Source of the DNA: Nocardioides luti
GTDB taxonomy: Bacteria; Actinomycetota; Actinomycetes; Propionibacteriales; Nocardioidaceae
Assembly (NCBI RefSeq): GCF_014212315.1
Contig: NZ_JACKXE010000001.1
Span: 2,418,001 to 2,482,000, forward strand
Direction of reading: 5' to 3'
Length of the DNA: 64,000 nucleotides
A program made the position numbers and the translations under genes. The first letter of the stretch is position 1, and each line of letters starts with the position of its first letter. The notes under the pieces are model-generated. The model did not search any database and had not been told where the DNA came from. It saw nothing but the letters and a program-made list of their open reading frames with translations. Shown here piece after piece: positions 24,358 to 32,815 of the stretch.

Positions 24358-24951
24358 GGCCGTGGGGCCGGAGGGGTGGGGGGCGGGCACCGGGAAGGTG
24401 TTCGCCGGCCGCCCGTTGGTGCGCTCGGCCGTGATCAGGTCCGAGAGCCACCGGACCTCACGCTCGACCGACTCGACTCCGTGCCGCTGGAGCTCGGCGG
24501 CGTACTGGTCGACTTCCTTCTGGGTCATCGCCAGCTGCGTCTGGACGCGGTCCAGGCGCTCCTGGAGGCGGGTACGACGGCCCTCGAGCACGCGCAGCCG
24601 GATCTCCATGTCGGTCCGCCCGAAGAAGGCGAAGCGGATGTCGAAGTTGTCGTCCTCCCACGCGGTGGGGCCGACCTCCGACATCAGGCGCTCGAACTCG
24701 CTGTGCCCCGCCTCGGTGACCTGGTAGACGATCCGCGGGCGCCGGGTCACCGGCGTCACGGTCGTCGCGGTCTCCTCGATGAGCGCACTGCGCAGCATCT
24801 TCTTCAGGGTGGGGTAGAGCGAGCCGTACGACAGCACCCGACCCCAGCCGAGCATGAGGTTGAGGCGCTTGCGCAGCTCGTAGCCGTGCATGGGTCCCTC
24901 GTGCAGCAGTCCGAGGACTGCGAGCTCGATGGTCTCTGCGCGACGTGCCAT
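24349..24951 (-). CDS. PadR family transcriptional regulator
   Basis: A 200-residue regulator. The N-terminal winged helix has [20 protein letters not shown] and [20 protein letters not shown], the PadR hallmark. The C-terminal half is a long alpha-helical segment ([19 protein letters not shown] onward) typical of PadR-s2 proteins with a dimerising coiled coil. ATG at 24951 is chosen because it starts exactly at the domain; the open frame continues upstream through the promoter. Co-orientation with ino1, 68 bases downstream, suggests it controls inositol synthesis or is cotranscribed with it. A palindrome just upstream of its start may be its own operator. Confidence 0.9.
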   Translation of the reverse strand: MARRAETIELAVLGLLHEGPMHGYELRKRLNLMLGWGRVLSYGSLYPTLKKMLRSALIEETATTVTPVTRRPRIVYQVTEAGHSEFERLMSEVGPTAWEDDNFDIRFAFFGRTDMEIRLRVLEGRRTRLQERLDRVQTQLAMTQKEVDQYAAELQRHGVESVEREVRWLSDLITAERTNGRPANTFPVPAPHPSGPTADQ

Positions 24952-24957
24952 ACGACC

Positions 24958-24970
24958 TATCGTAGCGATA
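24958..24970. promoter_or_regulatory. Palindrome upstream of the PadR gene
   Basis: TATCG-TAG-CGATA lies seven bases before the PadR start codon in an otherwise AT-richer stretch (ATATATCCAGAAG follows). Its position fits an autoregulatory operator overlapping a -10 element on the minus strand. This is inference from placement and symmetry. Confidence 0.5.
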
Positions 24971-25139
24971 TATCCAGAAGTGGAGAACTCCGCGCGTCCG
25001 GCGAGGCGCGCGTCACGGTGGAGCGCCGCACCGGCCGCGGGTGCGTACCCTGTTGGCGGCGCTCCCCGGGTGCGCCCACAGTCGGTGCGCAGCGGGGGCT
25101 CGCGCACGTCCCCCCGCAGCCGAGTCACGGAGTCCGAAG

Positions 25140-27473
25140 TTGAGTGGTAAGCGCAGGGCCGACGGTCCGGCCGTCAAGCAGTCGCCCAAGAAGAAGAAGG
25201 TGACCCCGCGCCAGCGGGTCAAGAAGGTCGCCAAGTGGCTGCTGGTCCTGGCCCTGGTCGGGGCGCTGCTGGTGGGAGGGGCGTTCTTCTACCTCTACAA
25301 GACCACCGAGATCCCGGACCCGAACAAGGACTTCCAGGCGCAGACCTCCTTCATCTACTACGCCGACGGCAAGTCCGAGCTGGGCAAGTTCGCGACCCAG
25401 AACCGCGAGTCGATCACGCTCAAGGAGATGCCGCAGACCCTCCAGGACGCGGTGGTCGCGGCCGAGAACCGCACCTTCTGGACCGACAAGGGCATCGACC
25501 CCAAGGGCATCATCCGGGCGGCGTTCAGCAACGCCCGCGGCAACTCCACCCAGGGCGCCTCGACGATCACCCAGCAGTACGTCAAGATCCTCTACCTCAC
25601 GCAGGAGCGCTCGCTGAAGCGCAAGCTGAAGGAAGCGATCCTGTCGCTGAAGATCCAGCAGACGCTGAGCAAGTCGCAGATCCTCGAGGGCTACCTCAAC
25701 ACCATCTACTTCGGTCGGGGCGCGTACGGCGTCCAGGCCGCCGCCCAGGCCTACTTCGACATCGACGCCAAGGACCTGACCCTCCCGCAGTCGGCCGTCC
25801 TGGCCAGCGTCCTGAACAACCCGACGAACTTCGACCCGGCCAACGGCAAGGACAACAAGCGCGCCCTCAAGGAGCGCTACCGCTACGTGCTCGAGGGCAT
25901 GGCGAGCGCCGGCACGATCGAGGCGTCGGCGGCCGAGAAGGCCGAGAAGAAGCTCCCGGCGTTCCCCGAGATTAAGGCGGACAGCCAGTACGGCGGCCAG
26001 AAGGGCCACATGCTCGAGCTGGTCAAGACCGAGCTGCACGGCCTCGGCTTCAGCGACGAGGAGATCGACGGTGCCGGCCTCCGGGTCACCACGACCTTCA
26101 CGCCGAAGGCGATGCAGGCCGCCCAGGCCGGCGTCCTCGAGGCCCGGCCCGACGGCTTCTCCGACAAGCAGCTGCACATCGCGGTCGCCAGCGTCGAGCC
26201 CGGCACCGGCGCGCTGCGCGGCTTCTACGGCGGCCAGGACTACCTCCAGTCGCAGATCAACTGGGCGGTCTCCGGCGGCATGGTCGGCTCGACGTTCAAG
26301 CCGATCACGCTGGCCACGGCGCTGACCAACGGCTACTCCCTCAAGGACACCTTCGAGGGCAACTCGCCGTACACGTTCCCCGACGGCCTCGCGGTGCGCA
26401 ACGAGGGCACCGGCTCCGACGGCCTCGGCAACGACTACGGCGACTCGGTCGACGCGACCTACGCCCTCGAGGAGTCCATCAACACGGCCTTCGTCGACAT
26501 GTCGAACAGCATTCCGGACGGCCCGAAGAAGATCTTCGAGACCGCCGAGAAGATGGGCGTCCCGCCGGCCAAGGCGACCAAGAGGTACCCCGGCATCCCC
26601 AGCAGCACCCGCGACATCTCGCCCGAGGACACCCTCATCACGCTCGGCAAGGCCCGGATCAGCCCGATCAACATGGCCAACACGTACGCCACGATCGCGA
26701 ACGGCGGCCAGCGCGCCGACGTGCACGTGATCGACAAGGTCGTCGACCGCAACGGCGAGGTGCAGTACTCCTACAAGCAGTCGACCGAGGACGCCGTGGG
26801 CGAGGACGTCGCCGCCGACGTCTCCTACGCGATGCAGCAGGTCGTCAAGAGCGGCACCGGCCAGGCCGCGCTGGCGCTCGGCCGGCCCGCCGCCGGCAAG
26901 ACCGGCACCGCGACCAAGGAGGCCGGGGACAGCGACGTCGTCTCGTCGGCCTGGTTCGTCGGCTACACCCCGCAGCTCGCGACGGCCGTGATGTACGTCC
27001 GGGGCGACGGCGACGACCAGATCGACGGCTGGCTGCCGTCGTACTTCGGTGCGGACTACCCGGCCGACACCTGGACGGCCGTCATGACCAAGGACATGGA
27101 GGGGCTCGACGTCGAGCAGTTCCCGCCGGCCGCGAACGTCGACGGCACCGCGCCCGAGGGCGACCACGAGCCGTACACGCCGCCGGCCACCACCAGCGCG
27201 CCGCAGCAGACGCGCAAGCCCAGCCCGACGCGCACCACGCAGGAGCCGTCCAGCGAGGCGCCGACCAGCGAGGTCCCGACGACGTCGGCCCCGCCGACGC
27301 CGACCGACACGTGCGGCGTGCTCGGCTGCAGCCCGTCGTCCTCGCCCTCCAGCCCGCCGGCCTCCAGCCCGCCGCCGTCCTCGAGCCCGAGCGCGTCGCC
27401 CTCGGCGGCTCCCGGCTCGCGGGCGCCGCGGTCGATGGTGACCGCGGACCCGGCGTGGTACTCCCGGTGGTGA
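25140..27473 (+). CDS. Class A penicillin-binding protein (transglycosylase/transpeptidase)
   Basis: Bifunctional peptidoglycan synthase, 777 residues from TTG at 25140, which has GGAG seven bases upstream; the open frame upstream is not protein-like. A basic cytoplasmic head (KQSPKKKKVTPRQRVKK) precedes one transmembrane helix (WLLVLALVGALLVGGAFFYL). The GT51 domain has AAENRTFWTDKG with the catalytic Glu and TQGASTITQQYVK. The transpeptidase domain has the serine motif GSTFKPIT, a SxN-like EESINTAF and the KTG box GKTGTATKEAG. The C-terminal about 120 residues are a Ser/Pro/Thr-rich extracellular tail. It is divergent from the PadR gene. Confidence 0.95.
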   Translation: MSGKRRADGPAVKQSPKKKKVTPRQRVKKVAKWLLVLALVGALLVGGAFFYLYKTTEIPDPNKDFQAQTSFIYYADGKSELGKFATQNRESITLKEMPQTLQDAVVAAENRTFWTDKGIDPKGIIRAAFSNARGNSTQGASTITQQYVKILYLTQERSLKRKLKEAILSLKIQQTLSKSQILEGYLNTIYFGRGAYGVQAAAQAYFDIDAKDLTLPQSAVLASVLNNPTNFDPANGKDNKRALKERYRYVLEGMASAGTIEASAAEKAEKKLPAFPEIKADSQYGGQKGHMLELVKTELHGLGFSDEEIDGAGLRVTTTFTPKAMQAAQAGVLEARPDGFSDKQLHIAVASVEPGTGALRGFYGGQDYLQSQINWAVSGGMVGSTFKPITLATALTNGYSLKDTFEGNSPYTFPDGLAVRNEGTGSDGLGNDYGDSVDATYALEESINTAFVDMSNSIPDGPKKIFETAEKMGVPPAKATKRYPGIPSSTRDISPEDTLITLGKARISPINMANTYATIANGGQRADVHVIDKVVDRNGEVQYSYKQSTEDAVGEDVAADVSYAMQQVVKSGTGQAALALGRPAAGKTGTATKEAGDSDVVSSAWFVGYTPQLATAVMYVRGDGDDQIDGWLPSYFGADYPADTWTAVMTKDMEGLDVEQFPPAANVDGTAPEGDHEPYTPPATTSAPQQTRKPSPTRTTQEPSSEAPTSEVPTTSAPPTPTDTCGVLGCSPSSSPSSPPASSPPPSSSPSASPSAAPGSRAPRSMVTADPAWYSRW

Positions 27474-27494
27474 CCCGGCCCTCCGGTACGCCGG

Positions 27495-28907
27495 GTGGCT
27501 GACGAGCGCGTCCACCCGACGCTCGACGACCCGGTCGTCGCCACGCTGAGCGAGAGCGTCGGCGGCCCGGTGGGGACCCGGGCCGGCCGGCACCGCTGGT
27601 GGACCCCCGTCCGGGTGCTGCTGGCGCTGACCGCGATCTGCTTCGCGGTGGGCATGGTGCAGAAGAACAACTGCTACCAGGACTCCTGGCGCGACGGCGA
27701 GGCCCGCTACTCGCACATGTGCTACTCCGACCTGCCCTACCTCTACACCGGGCGCGGGTTCGTCGAGCTCAACTGGCCCTACACCGACGACGAGCAGGTC
27801 CGGGCGCGCTACGACACGATGGAGTACCCCGTCGGCATCTCGTACGTCGCGTGGGCGACCGCCTGGGTCACGCACTGGGTCAGCGGCTCACCGTCGCTCG
27901 ACGACCGCTACGGCCAGTCGGTCGCGACCGTGTCGGCCGACCCGGACGTCGTCGAGGAGTCCCGGACGTACGTCGTCGTGAACGCCGTCGTGCTGGCCGG
28001 GGTCACCCTGCTGGCGACGTGGTTCCTGGCGGGCGTGCACCGGCGACGGCCCTGGGACGCAGCGGTCTTCGCGCTGTCCCCGGCCCTGGCGCTGACGGGA
28101 CTCATCAACTGGGACCTGCTCGCGGTCGGCCTGGTGGCCGGTGCGCTGTGGGCCTGGGCCCGCGGGAGACCGGTGCTCACCGGCGTGCTGATCGGCCTGG
28201 GCACCGCGACCAAGCTCTACCCGCTGTTCCTGCTGGGGGCGCTGCTGGTGATCTGCCTGCGCGAGCGCCGCCCGATGCGCTTCCTCGCGGTCCTCGGGGC
28301 CGCGGTCGCCACCTGGGTGGTGGCCGACCTGCCGGCGTACCTCTCCAGCAAGGAGCAGTGGCTGGTCTTCTGGCACTTCAACTCCGACCGCGGTGCCGAC
28401 CTGGGCTCGATCTGGCTGGTCGTCGCGCAGGCCACCGACGGTGTCGACGTGCACACGATCAACGTGTGGTCGTGGGTCTTCTTCGGGGCCTGGTGCCTCG
28501 GCGTGCTGGCCCTCGGGCTGCTCGCGCCGCAGACGCCGCGTTTCGCCCAGCTCGGCTTCCTCGTCGTGGCGGGCTTCCTGCTCGTCAACAAGGTCTACTC
28601 GCCGCAGTACGTCCTCTGGCTGCTGCCCCTGGCGGCGCTCGCGCGACCGCGCTGGCGCGACCAGCTGGTCTGGCAGGCGACTGAGGTCTTCTACTTCGCG
28701 TCGGTGTGGTGGTACCTCGGCAACTTCCTGGCCCCCGCGGGTGGCGGCGACTCCGGGTTCTACTGGTTGGCGATCCTGGTGCGGATGGCCGGCGAGCTCT
28801 ACCTCGTCGTGCTCGTGGCCCGGGACGTCTGGCGGCCGTGGCACGACCCCGTGCGGGCGCCGGTGGCTCAGGCCAGGACGACGCGGTCGAACGCCGTGGC
28901 GGTGTAG
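27495..28907 (+). CDS. Polytopic membrane protein, GT87/DUF2029-like glycosyltransferase
   Basis: A 470-residue integral membrane protein with about ten hydrophobic helices. A large first extracytoplasmic loop contains NCYQDSWRDGEARYSHMCYS and YTGRGFVELNWPY. The pattern LPYLYTGRGF, DTMEYPVGISYVAW, GLGTATKLYPLFLLGALL and KVYSPQYVLWLLPL matches actinobacterial polyprenyl-phosphate-dependent mannosyl/arabinosyltransferases of the GT87 (DUF2029) group. The sugar and acceptor are unknown. GTG at 27495 follows the penicillin-binding protein stop by 21 bases, so the two probably form one wall-synthesis transcript. The last 40 bases overlap the 3' end of the oppositely oriented alanine-racemase-like gene. 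Confidence 0.8.
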   Translation: MADERVHPTLDDPVVATLSESVGGPVGTRAGRHRWWTPVRVLLALTAICFAVGMVQKNNCYQDSWRDGEARYSHMCYSDLPYLYTGRGFVELNWPYTDDEQVRARYDTMEYPVGISYVAWATAWVTHWVSGSPSLDDRYGQSVATVSADPDVVEESRTYVVVNAVVLAGVTLLATWFLAGVHRRRPWDAAVFALSPALALTGLINWDLLAVGLVAGALWAWARGRPVLTGVLIGLGTATKLYPLFLLGALLVICLRERRPMRFLAVLGAAVATWVVADLPAYLSSKEQWLVFWHFNSDRGADLGSIWLVVAQATDGVDVHTINVWSWVFFGAWCLGVLALGLLAPQTPRFAQLGFLVVAGFLLVNKVYSPQYVLWLLPLAALARPRWRDQLVWQATEVFYFASVWWYLGNFLAPAGGGDSGFYWLAILVRMAGELYLVVLVARDVWRPWHDPVRAPVAQARTTRSNAVAV

Positions 28908-29938
28908 CGGACCCGCACGTCGACCTCGTCGCCGACCGCCGGGACCCGGGGGCCGTGCGGCAGGAAGAGCATCGAGGCCTGCATGTGGGGCGGCTCGGCG
29001 AAGAGCCGCTGCTTGCCGTCGATGGAGAACGGCGAGCGCACGAAGCCGACGGCGTCCAGGCCGCCGCGGGCCAGGGTGGCCGCGCGGCCCTTGATCGAGG
29101 AGTCGCCGAGCGGCGCCTCGAGACCGATGCCGTGGGCCGTGCCGCCGCTGACGACCAGGATGTGGCCCTGCTTGGGCGCGGTGCGGCCGCGGTAGCCGAA
29201 GACGTCGCCGCGCTCGACCGCGTGCACGTCCAGGACGGTCGCGCTCACGCGCAGCGCCCCGCGGTCCCCGAGCCAGAGGTCGGTGCCGACCCGCGGTCGG
29301 ATGGTGAAGTCGGCGTACGACGCCCGCAGCGACGCGAGCTCGTCGGCGGTCAGGTGGCTGACCCAGATGGTGCTGGTGTCGAGGCCGGCCGCGACGACGT
29401 CGTTGACGAGGCGGGAGACCTCGGACAGGTGCGAGCCCTGCGCGAGCGGGAGGTGCAGGGCGATGCCCTCGAGCCGGGCACCCCGGTGCCGGGCCAGGAC
29501 GGCCGCGGTCGCCCAGAGGTCACGGGTGCCGAGGCCGTGGCGCAGCATGCTCGTCACCTGCTCGAGCACGAAGCGGGCGCGGGGCTCGCGGGTGAGCAGG
29601 TCGTCGAGGTCCTCGAGCCGGCTGACGGTGTGCACGACCCGGTCGGCGAGCGCGGGGTCGACCTCGAGCCCGGCCCCGAACGGGCGCCAGGGCGTGAGCA
29701 CGAGCAGGTCGCCGGAGAAGCGGGTCGCGACCTCGGGCAGCTCGGCGTACGTCCCGACGGCGATCGTGTCGAGCCCGGTGCCCTGGTCGGCCAGCCACTG
29801 CGACTTGCGGGCCAGCCGGCCCAGCGTGAAGCCGTAGCCGTTGCCCTTCACGACCGGCACCAGGCCGGGGTTGGCGTCGACGACCCGGCGCAGGTGGGTG
29901 CGCCAGCGCTCGCCGTCGACGGTCAGGGTGAGGCTCAT
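28868..29938 (-). CDS. Alanine racemase-like fold-III PLP protein
   Basis: A 356-residue protein with the N-terminal TIM-barrel signature of alanine racemases. GLVPVVKGNGYGFTLGRLA carries the likely PLP lysine at K31, as in the usual VVKANAYG. Later segments are RPRVGTDLWLG and TVLDVHAVERGDVFGY, which correspond to the racemase C-terminal beta domain. The strict Alr C-terminal tyrosine motif is not clear, so activity may differ from simple L/D-Ala racemisation. The gene is 10 bases downstream of a FemX-type transferase gene on the same strand, suggesting that it supplies or edits the bridge amino acid. Its stop overlaps the convergent membrane-protein gene by 40 bases. Confidence 0.78.
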   Translation of the reverse strand: MSLTLTVDGERWRTHLRRVVDANPGLVPVVKGNGYGFTLGRLARKSQWLADQGTGLDTIAVGTYAELPEVATRFSGDLLVLTPWRPFGAGLEVDPALADRVVHTVSRLEDLDDLLTREPRARFVLEQVTSMLRHGLGTRDLWATAAVLARHRGARLEGIALHLPLAQGSHLSEVSRLVNDVVAAGLDTSTIWVSHLTADELASLRASYADFTIRPRVGTDLWLGDRGALRVSATVLDVHAVERGDVFGYRGRTAPKQGHILVVSGGTAHGIGLEAPLGDSSIKGRAATLARGGLDAVGFVRSPFSIDGKQRLFAEPPHMQASMLFLPHGPRVPAVGDEVDVRVRYTATAFDRVVLA

Positions 29939-29948
29939 CGTCGCGGTC

Positions 29949-31088
29949 CTAGCCCCGGCGCTTCAGGTAGAGCTGGAAGGCCTTGTAGAGCGCCCCGCTC
30001 AGCGGCAGGTCCCACTCGCCCGCGTGCTCGACGGCCTCGCCGCCGGTGCCGACCTTGAACTGGATGAGGCCGACGTGCGGGTCGTCGGCGTCGAGGGTGT
30101 CGGTGATGCCGCGCAGGTCGTAGACGTCCGCACCGGCGGCGAGGGCGTCCTGGATCATCGCCCACTGCACCGCGTTGGAGCCGCGCACGTCGCGCTTCTC
30201 GGTCGAGGAGGCGCCGTAGGAGTACCACGCGTGGCCGCCGACCCGGATCGAGATCGTCGAGGCGACGAGGTCACCCTCGTGGCGCGCGAACCAGACCCGG
30301 ATGCGGTCCGGGTCCTCGGCGCCGAGCGCCTCGCACATCGTGCGGAAGTAGGACAGCGGCCGCGGCGTGAAGTGGTCGCGCTGCGCGGTGTGGGCGTAGA
30401 GGTCGTGGAAGGCCTTGAGCTCCTCGCCGACGTCGGCGCCGCTGACGCTGGTGACCTCGACGCCCTCCTTGGCGGCCTTCTTGATGTTGCGGCGCCACTG
30501 CTGGTTCATGCCCTTGAGGACGTCGTCCTCGGTGCGCGGGTCACCCGCGTCGTCCCGCAGCGGGACGACGAAGTTGTACTGCGGCTGGCCGGCGGCGAAG
30601 CCGCCCTCGACGGCCTGCGGGTGCCAGCCCAGGTGGTTGAGCTGGGAGACGACCCGGGCGCCGACGGAGCCGCGCTCGAGCGGCGCGAGCTCGCCCAGGC
30701 GTCGTACGCCGTCGTCGGCGATGCCCTCCTTGACCTGGGCCGCGCTCCAGCGGCGGGTCACCACGGGCGGGCCCATCCGGACGCCGAAGGCGCCCTGCTG
30801 CTTGAGGTGCGCGGTCAGCGGCCGCAGCCAGGTGGCGAGGTCCTCGTCCTCCCAGTCGATCACCGGGCCCTCGGGGAGGTAGGCGAGGTAACGCTTGATC
30901 TTCGGCAGCTGGCGGTAGAGCACCAGCCCGGCGCCGACCAGCTCGTCGTCGCGGAACCAGCCCAGCGACTCGCGGCGCCACTCGGACTTCACCCGGCCCC
31001 ACGCGGGGACCTGGAGGAAGCTCGCCGAGCGGCGGCCCCGGATGAACTCCAGGTGCTCGGTCTCGGGGATCACTCGCACGCTCAGCAC
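29949..31088 (-). CDS. FemX/FemA-type peptidoglycan bridge aminoacyltransferase
   Basis: A 379-residue member of the Fem family (two GNAT-like subdomains). These enzymes transfer an aminoacyl group from tRNA to the peptidoglycan precursor stem to start an interpeptide bridge. Motifs are FLQVPAWGRVK at the N-terminus, LAYLPEGPVIDWED, KGMNQQWRRNIKKAAKEGVE, YSYGASSTEKRDVRGSNAVQ and the terminal YDLRGITDTLD with GLIQFKVGTGGEAVEHAGEW. GTG at 31088 is chosen because it removes a non-conserved arginine-rich lead and avoids overlapping the upstream nfo gene by 67 bases. It forms a tight operon with the racemase-like gene downstream. Confidence 0.87.
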   Translation of the reverse strand: MLSVRVIPETEHLEFIRGRRSASFLQVPAWGRVKSEWRRESLGWFRDDELVGAGLVLYRQLPKIKRYLAYLPEGPVIDWEDEDLATWLRPLTAHLKQQGAFGVRMGPPVVTRRWSAAQVKEGIADDGVRRLGELAPLERGSVGARVVSQLNHLGWHPQAVEGGFAAGQPQYNFVVPLRDDAGDPRTEDDVLKGMNQQWRRNIKKAAKEGVEVTSVSGADVGEELKAFHDLYAHTAQRDHFTPRPLSYFRTMCEALGAEDPDRIRVWFARHEGDLVASTISIRVGGHAWYSYGASSTEKRDVRGSNAVQWAMIQDALAAGADVYDLRGITDTLDADDPHVGLIQFKVGTGGEAVEHAGEWDLPLSGALYKAFQLYLKRRG

Positions 31089-31123
31089 GCGCCCGAGGCT
31101 ACCGCTCGGGGCGGCGCGACCGG

Positions 31124-31912
31124 TCACAGGCGTTCGGCCAGCCAGGCGAAGTCGGCGGTGTGCTCGGCGGCACCGCCGGGGGTCTCGCACACGACCGGGG
31201 CGCCCGCCTCGCGGACGACGGAGGCGAGCAGCTCGGGGTCGATCGTGCCGGCGCCGAAGTTCGCGTGCCGGTCGGCGCCCGAGTCGAAGGCGTCGCGGCT
31301 GTCGTTGCAGTGCACGAGGTCGATCCGGCCGGTGATGGCCAGGACGTCCCCGACGACGGTCTCGAGGGCGTTGCCGCCGGCGTGGGCGTGGCAGGTGTCG
31401 AGGCAGAAGCCGACCCGGTCGGCCTGCTCGGCCGAGGCGATGGCGTCCCAGACCCGCGCGATCCGCTCGAGGTGGCGGGTCATGGCGTTGTCGCCGCCGG
31501 CGGTGTTCTCGATCAGCAGCGGCAGCTTGAGGTCGGTCGCCTCGATCGCCTTGCGCCAGTTGTCGAAGCCCTTCTCGGGGTCGTCGGTCTTGTTCACGTG
31601 GCCGCCGTGGACGATCAGGCCCTTGGCCCCGATCGAGGCCGCGGCGTCGACGTGCTGCTGCAGCAGCTTGCGGCTGGGGATCCGGATCCGGTTGTTCGTG
31701 GTGGCGACGTTCACGATGTAGGGCGCGTGCACGTAGAGGTCCACGCCGGCGGCCTCGGCGTCGGCCTTCAGGCCGTCCGCGCCGCCGGCGTACCGGATCT
31801 CGGGGCCCTGGTAGCCCTGGGGGTCGCCGAGGAAGAACTGCACGAGCGGGGCCTGCCGCGCGGCGGCCTCCGCGAGCGGGTCGGTCTGGTCGACGTGGGC
31901 TCCGATCAACAT
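31124..31912 (-). CDS. nfo: Deoxyribonuclease IV (AP endonuclease)
   Basis: Endonuclease IV of the AP_endonuc_2 TIM-barrel family, 262 residues. It cuts DNA at abasic sites in base-excision repair using three zinc ions. Metal-ligand motifs are visible: VHAPYIVN, LIVHGGHVN, LLIENTAGG (Glu), FCLDTCHAHAGG and LVHCNDSRDAFDSGADRHAN, then VCETPGG near the end. Start ATG 31912 gives the canonical MLIGAHVD opening. Length is slightly short of Escherichia coli Nfo but normal for actinobacteria. It precedes the FemX gene by 35 bases and may share a promoter with it. Confidence 0.95.
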   Translation of the reverse strand: MLIGAHVDQTDPLAEAAARQAPLVQFFLGDPQGYQGPEIRYAGGADGLKADAEAAGVDLYVHAPYIVNVATTNNRIRIPSRKLLQQHVDAAASIGAKGLIVHGGHVNKTDDPEKGFDNWRKAIEATDLKLPLLIENTAGGDNAMTRHLERIARVWDAIASAEQADRVGFCLDTCHAHAGGNALETVVGDVLAITGRIDLVHCNDSRDAFDSGADRHANFGAGTIDPELLASVVREAGAPVVCETPGGAAEHTADFAWLAERL

Positions 31913-31956
31913 GGGCCCAGCCTAGGAGGGTGGACCGACGACCGGCCCGGCAGCCG

Positions 31957-32769
31957 TCAGCAGGTGCGCTGGTAGGTGCTCTTGTGGGTGCGCGGCGCGG
32001 CCGTGGACTTCCGGTTCGGGCGGTGGAGGTCGTAGTAGCGCAGCCAGTCCATCTGCATGCGGCTCTGGTTCATCCGCGCGCCCGGCTTCGCGTCCATCCG
32101 GAAGCGGACCGTGAGCGGGACGCCGGAGCGCGCCTTGGGCCGGCGCTCGGTGCGGACCGCGTGCGCGTCGACGAACCAGGTGATCCGGTGCCGGGTCACT
32201 TCGACGCCGAAGGTGTGCCACCGGTCGTTGCTGAGGTTCAGGCGCTTCGAGGCGGTGAACTGGCGGTGGTGGGCCCGGATCCAGAAGTCCGCGTGCGAGC
32301 GCGACAGGCGGTAGCTCTCGAGCGCGACGTTGCGCGCGCCGCAGGCCTGGCGGCGGTCGCCCGCGGGGACCAGCTCGGTCTGGACGCGGTAGTTCGTGTG
32401 GCCGCTGCCGTAGCGGTGCGAGCGGAGCCGGATCTCCCAGCGTCCGGTCGCGTGGCCGCGCCGGTCCAGGGTGGCGGTGGTGTCGCCGCGCCGCCCGGTG
32501 TTCAGCGTGAGCTGGCCGAACTGGTTGCGGACGTTGCCGCGGCCGCTGACGTCCCAGTGGCGGGCGCGCTTGGCGTACTCGAACTCGTCCTGCCACTGCG
32601 GGCGCCCCCAGCCGAAGGTGGTCTGGGCGTTCACCGGCCCCGGCGCGGAGCCGGCGTGGTGGGCCAGCGCGGCCTGCGGCGCAGCGGCCGAGAGCAGGCT
32701 GAGGGCGAGCGCGGCAGCGCCGCCCAGGGCGGTCAGACGGGCGAGACGGGGGGCAGACATGCCCTCCAA
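31957..32769 (-). CDS. Secreted GH16-like (concanavalin-fold) protein, catalytic motif not seen
   Basis: A secreted protein of about 270 residues with a signal peptide (LARLTALGGAAALALSLLSA, cleavage near AQAALA/HHAG). GRPQWQDEFEYAKRARHWDV opens like a family 16 glycoside hydrolase, and RWHTFGVEVTRHRITWFVDA is the conserved beta-strand block of that fold. However, the catalytic ExDxxE motif is not recognisable; the region reads NVALESYRLSRSHADFWI. It may therefore bind rather than cleave polysaccharide. Start is TTG 32769 or, more simply, ATG 32760 (MSAPRLARL), where GGAGG is unusually close. Two cysteines are seen, one at the extreme C-terminus. Confidence 0.7.
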   Translation of the reverse strand: MEGMSAPRLARLTALGGAAALALSLLSAAAPQAALAHHAGSAPGPVNAQTTFGWGRPQWQDEFEYAKRARHWDVSGRGNVRNQFGQLTLNTGRRGDTTATLDRRGHATGRWEIRLRSHRYGSGHTNYRVQTELVPAGDRRQACGARNVALESYRLSRSHADFWIRAHHRQFTASKRLNLSNDRWHTFGVEVTRHRITWFVDAHAVRTERRPKARSGVPLTVRFRMDAKPGARMNQSRMQMDWLRYYDLHRPNRKSTAAPRTHKSTYQRTC

Positions 32770-32815
32770 CGTACGACGACCGACGGTGCGCCTGGCAAGT
32801 CCTCGCGGCCCAGGG

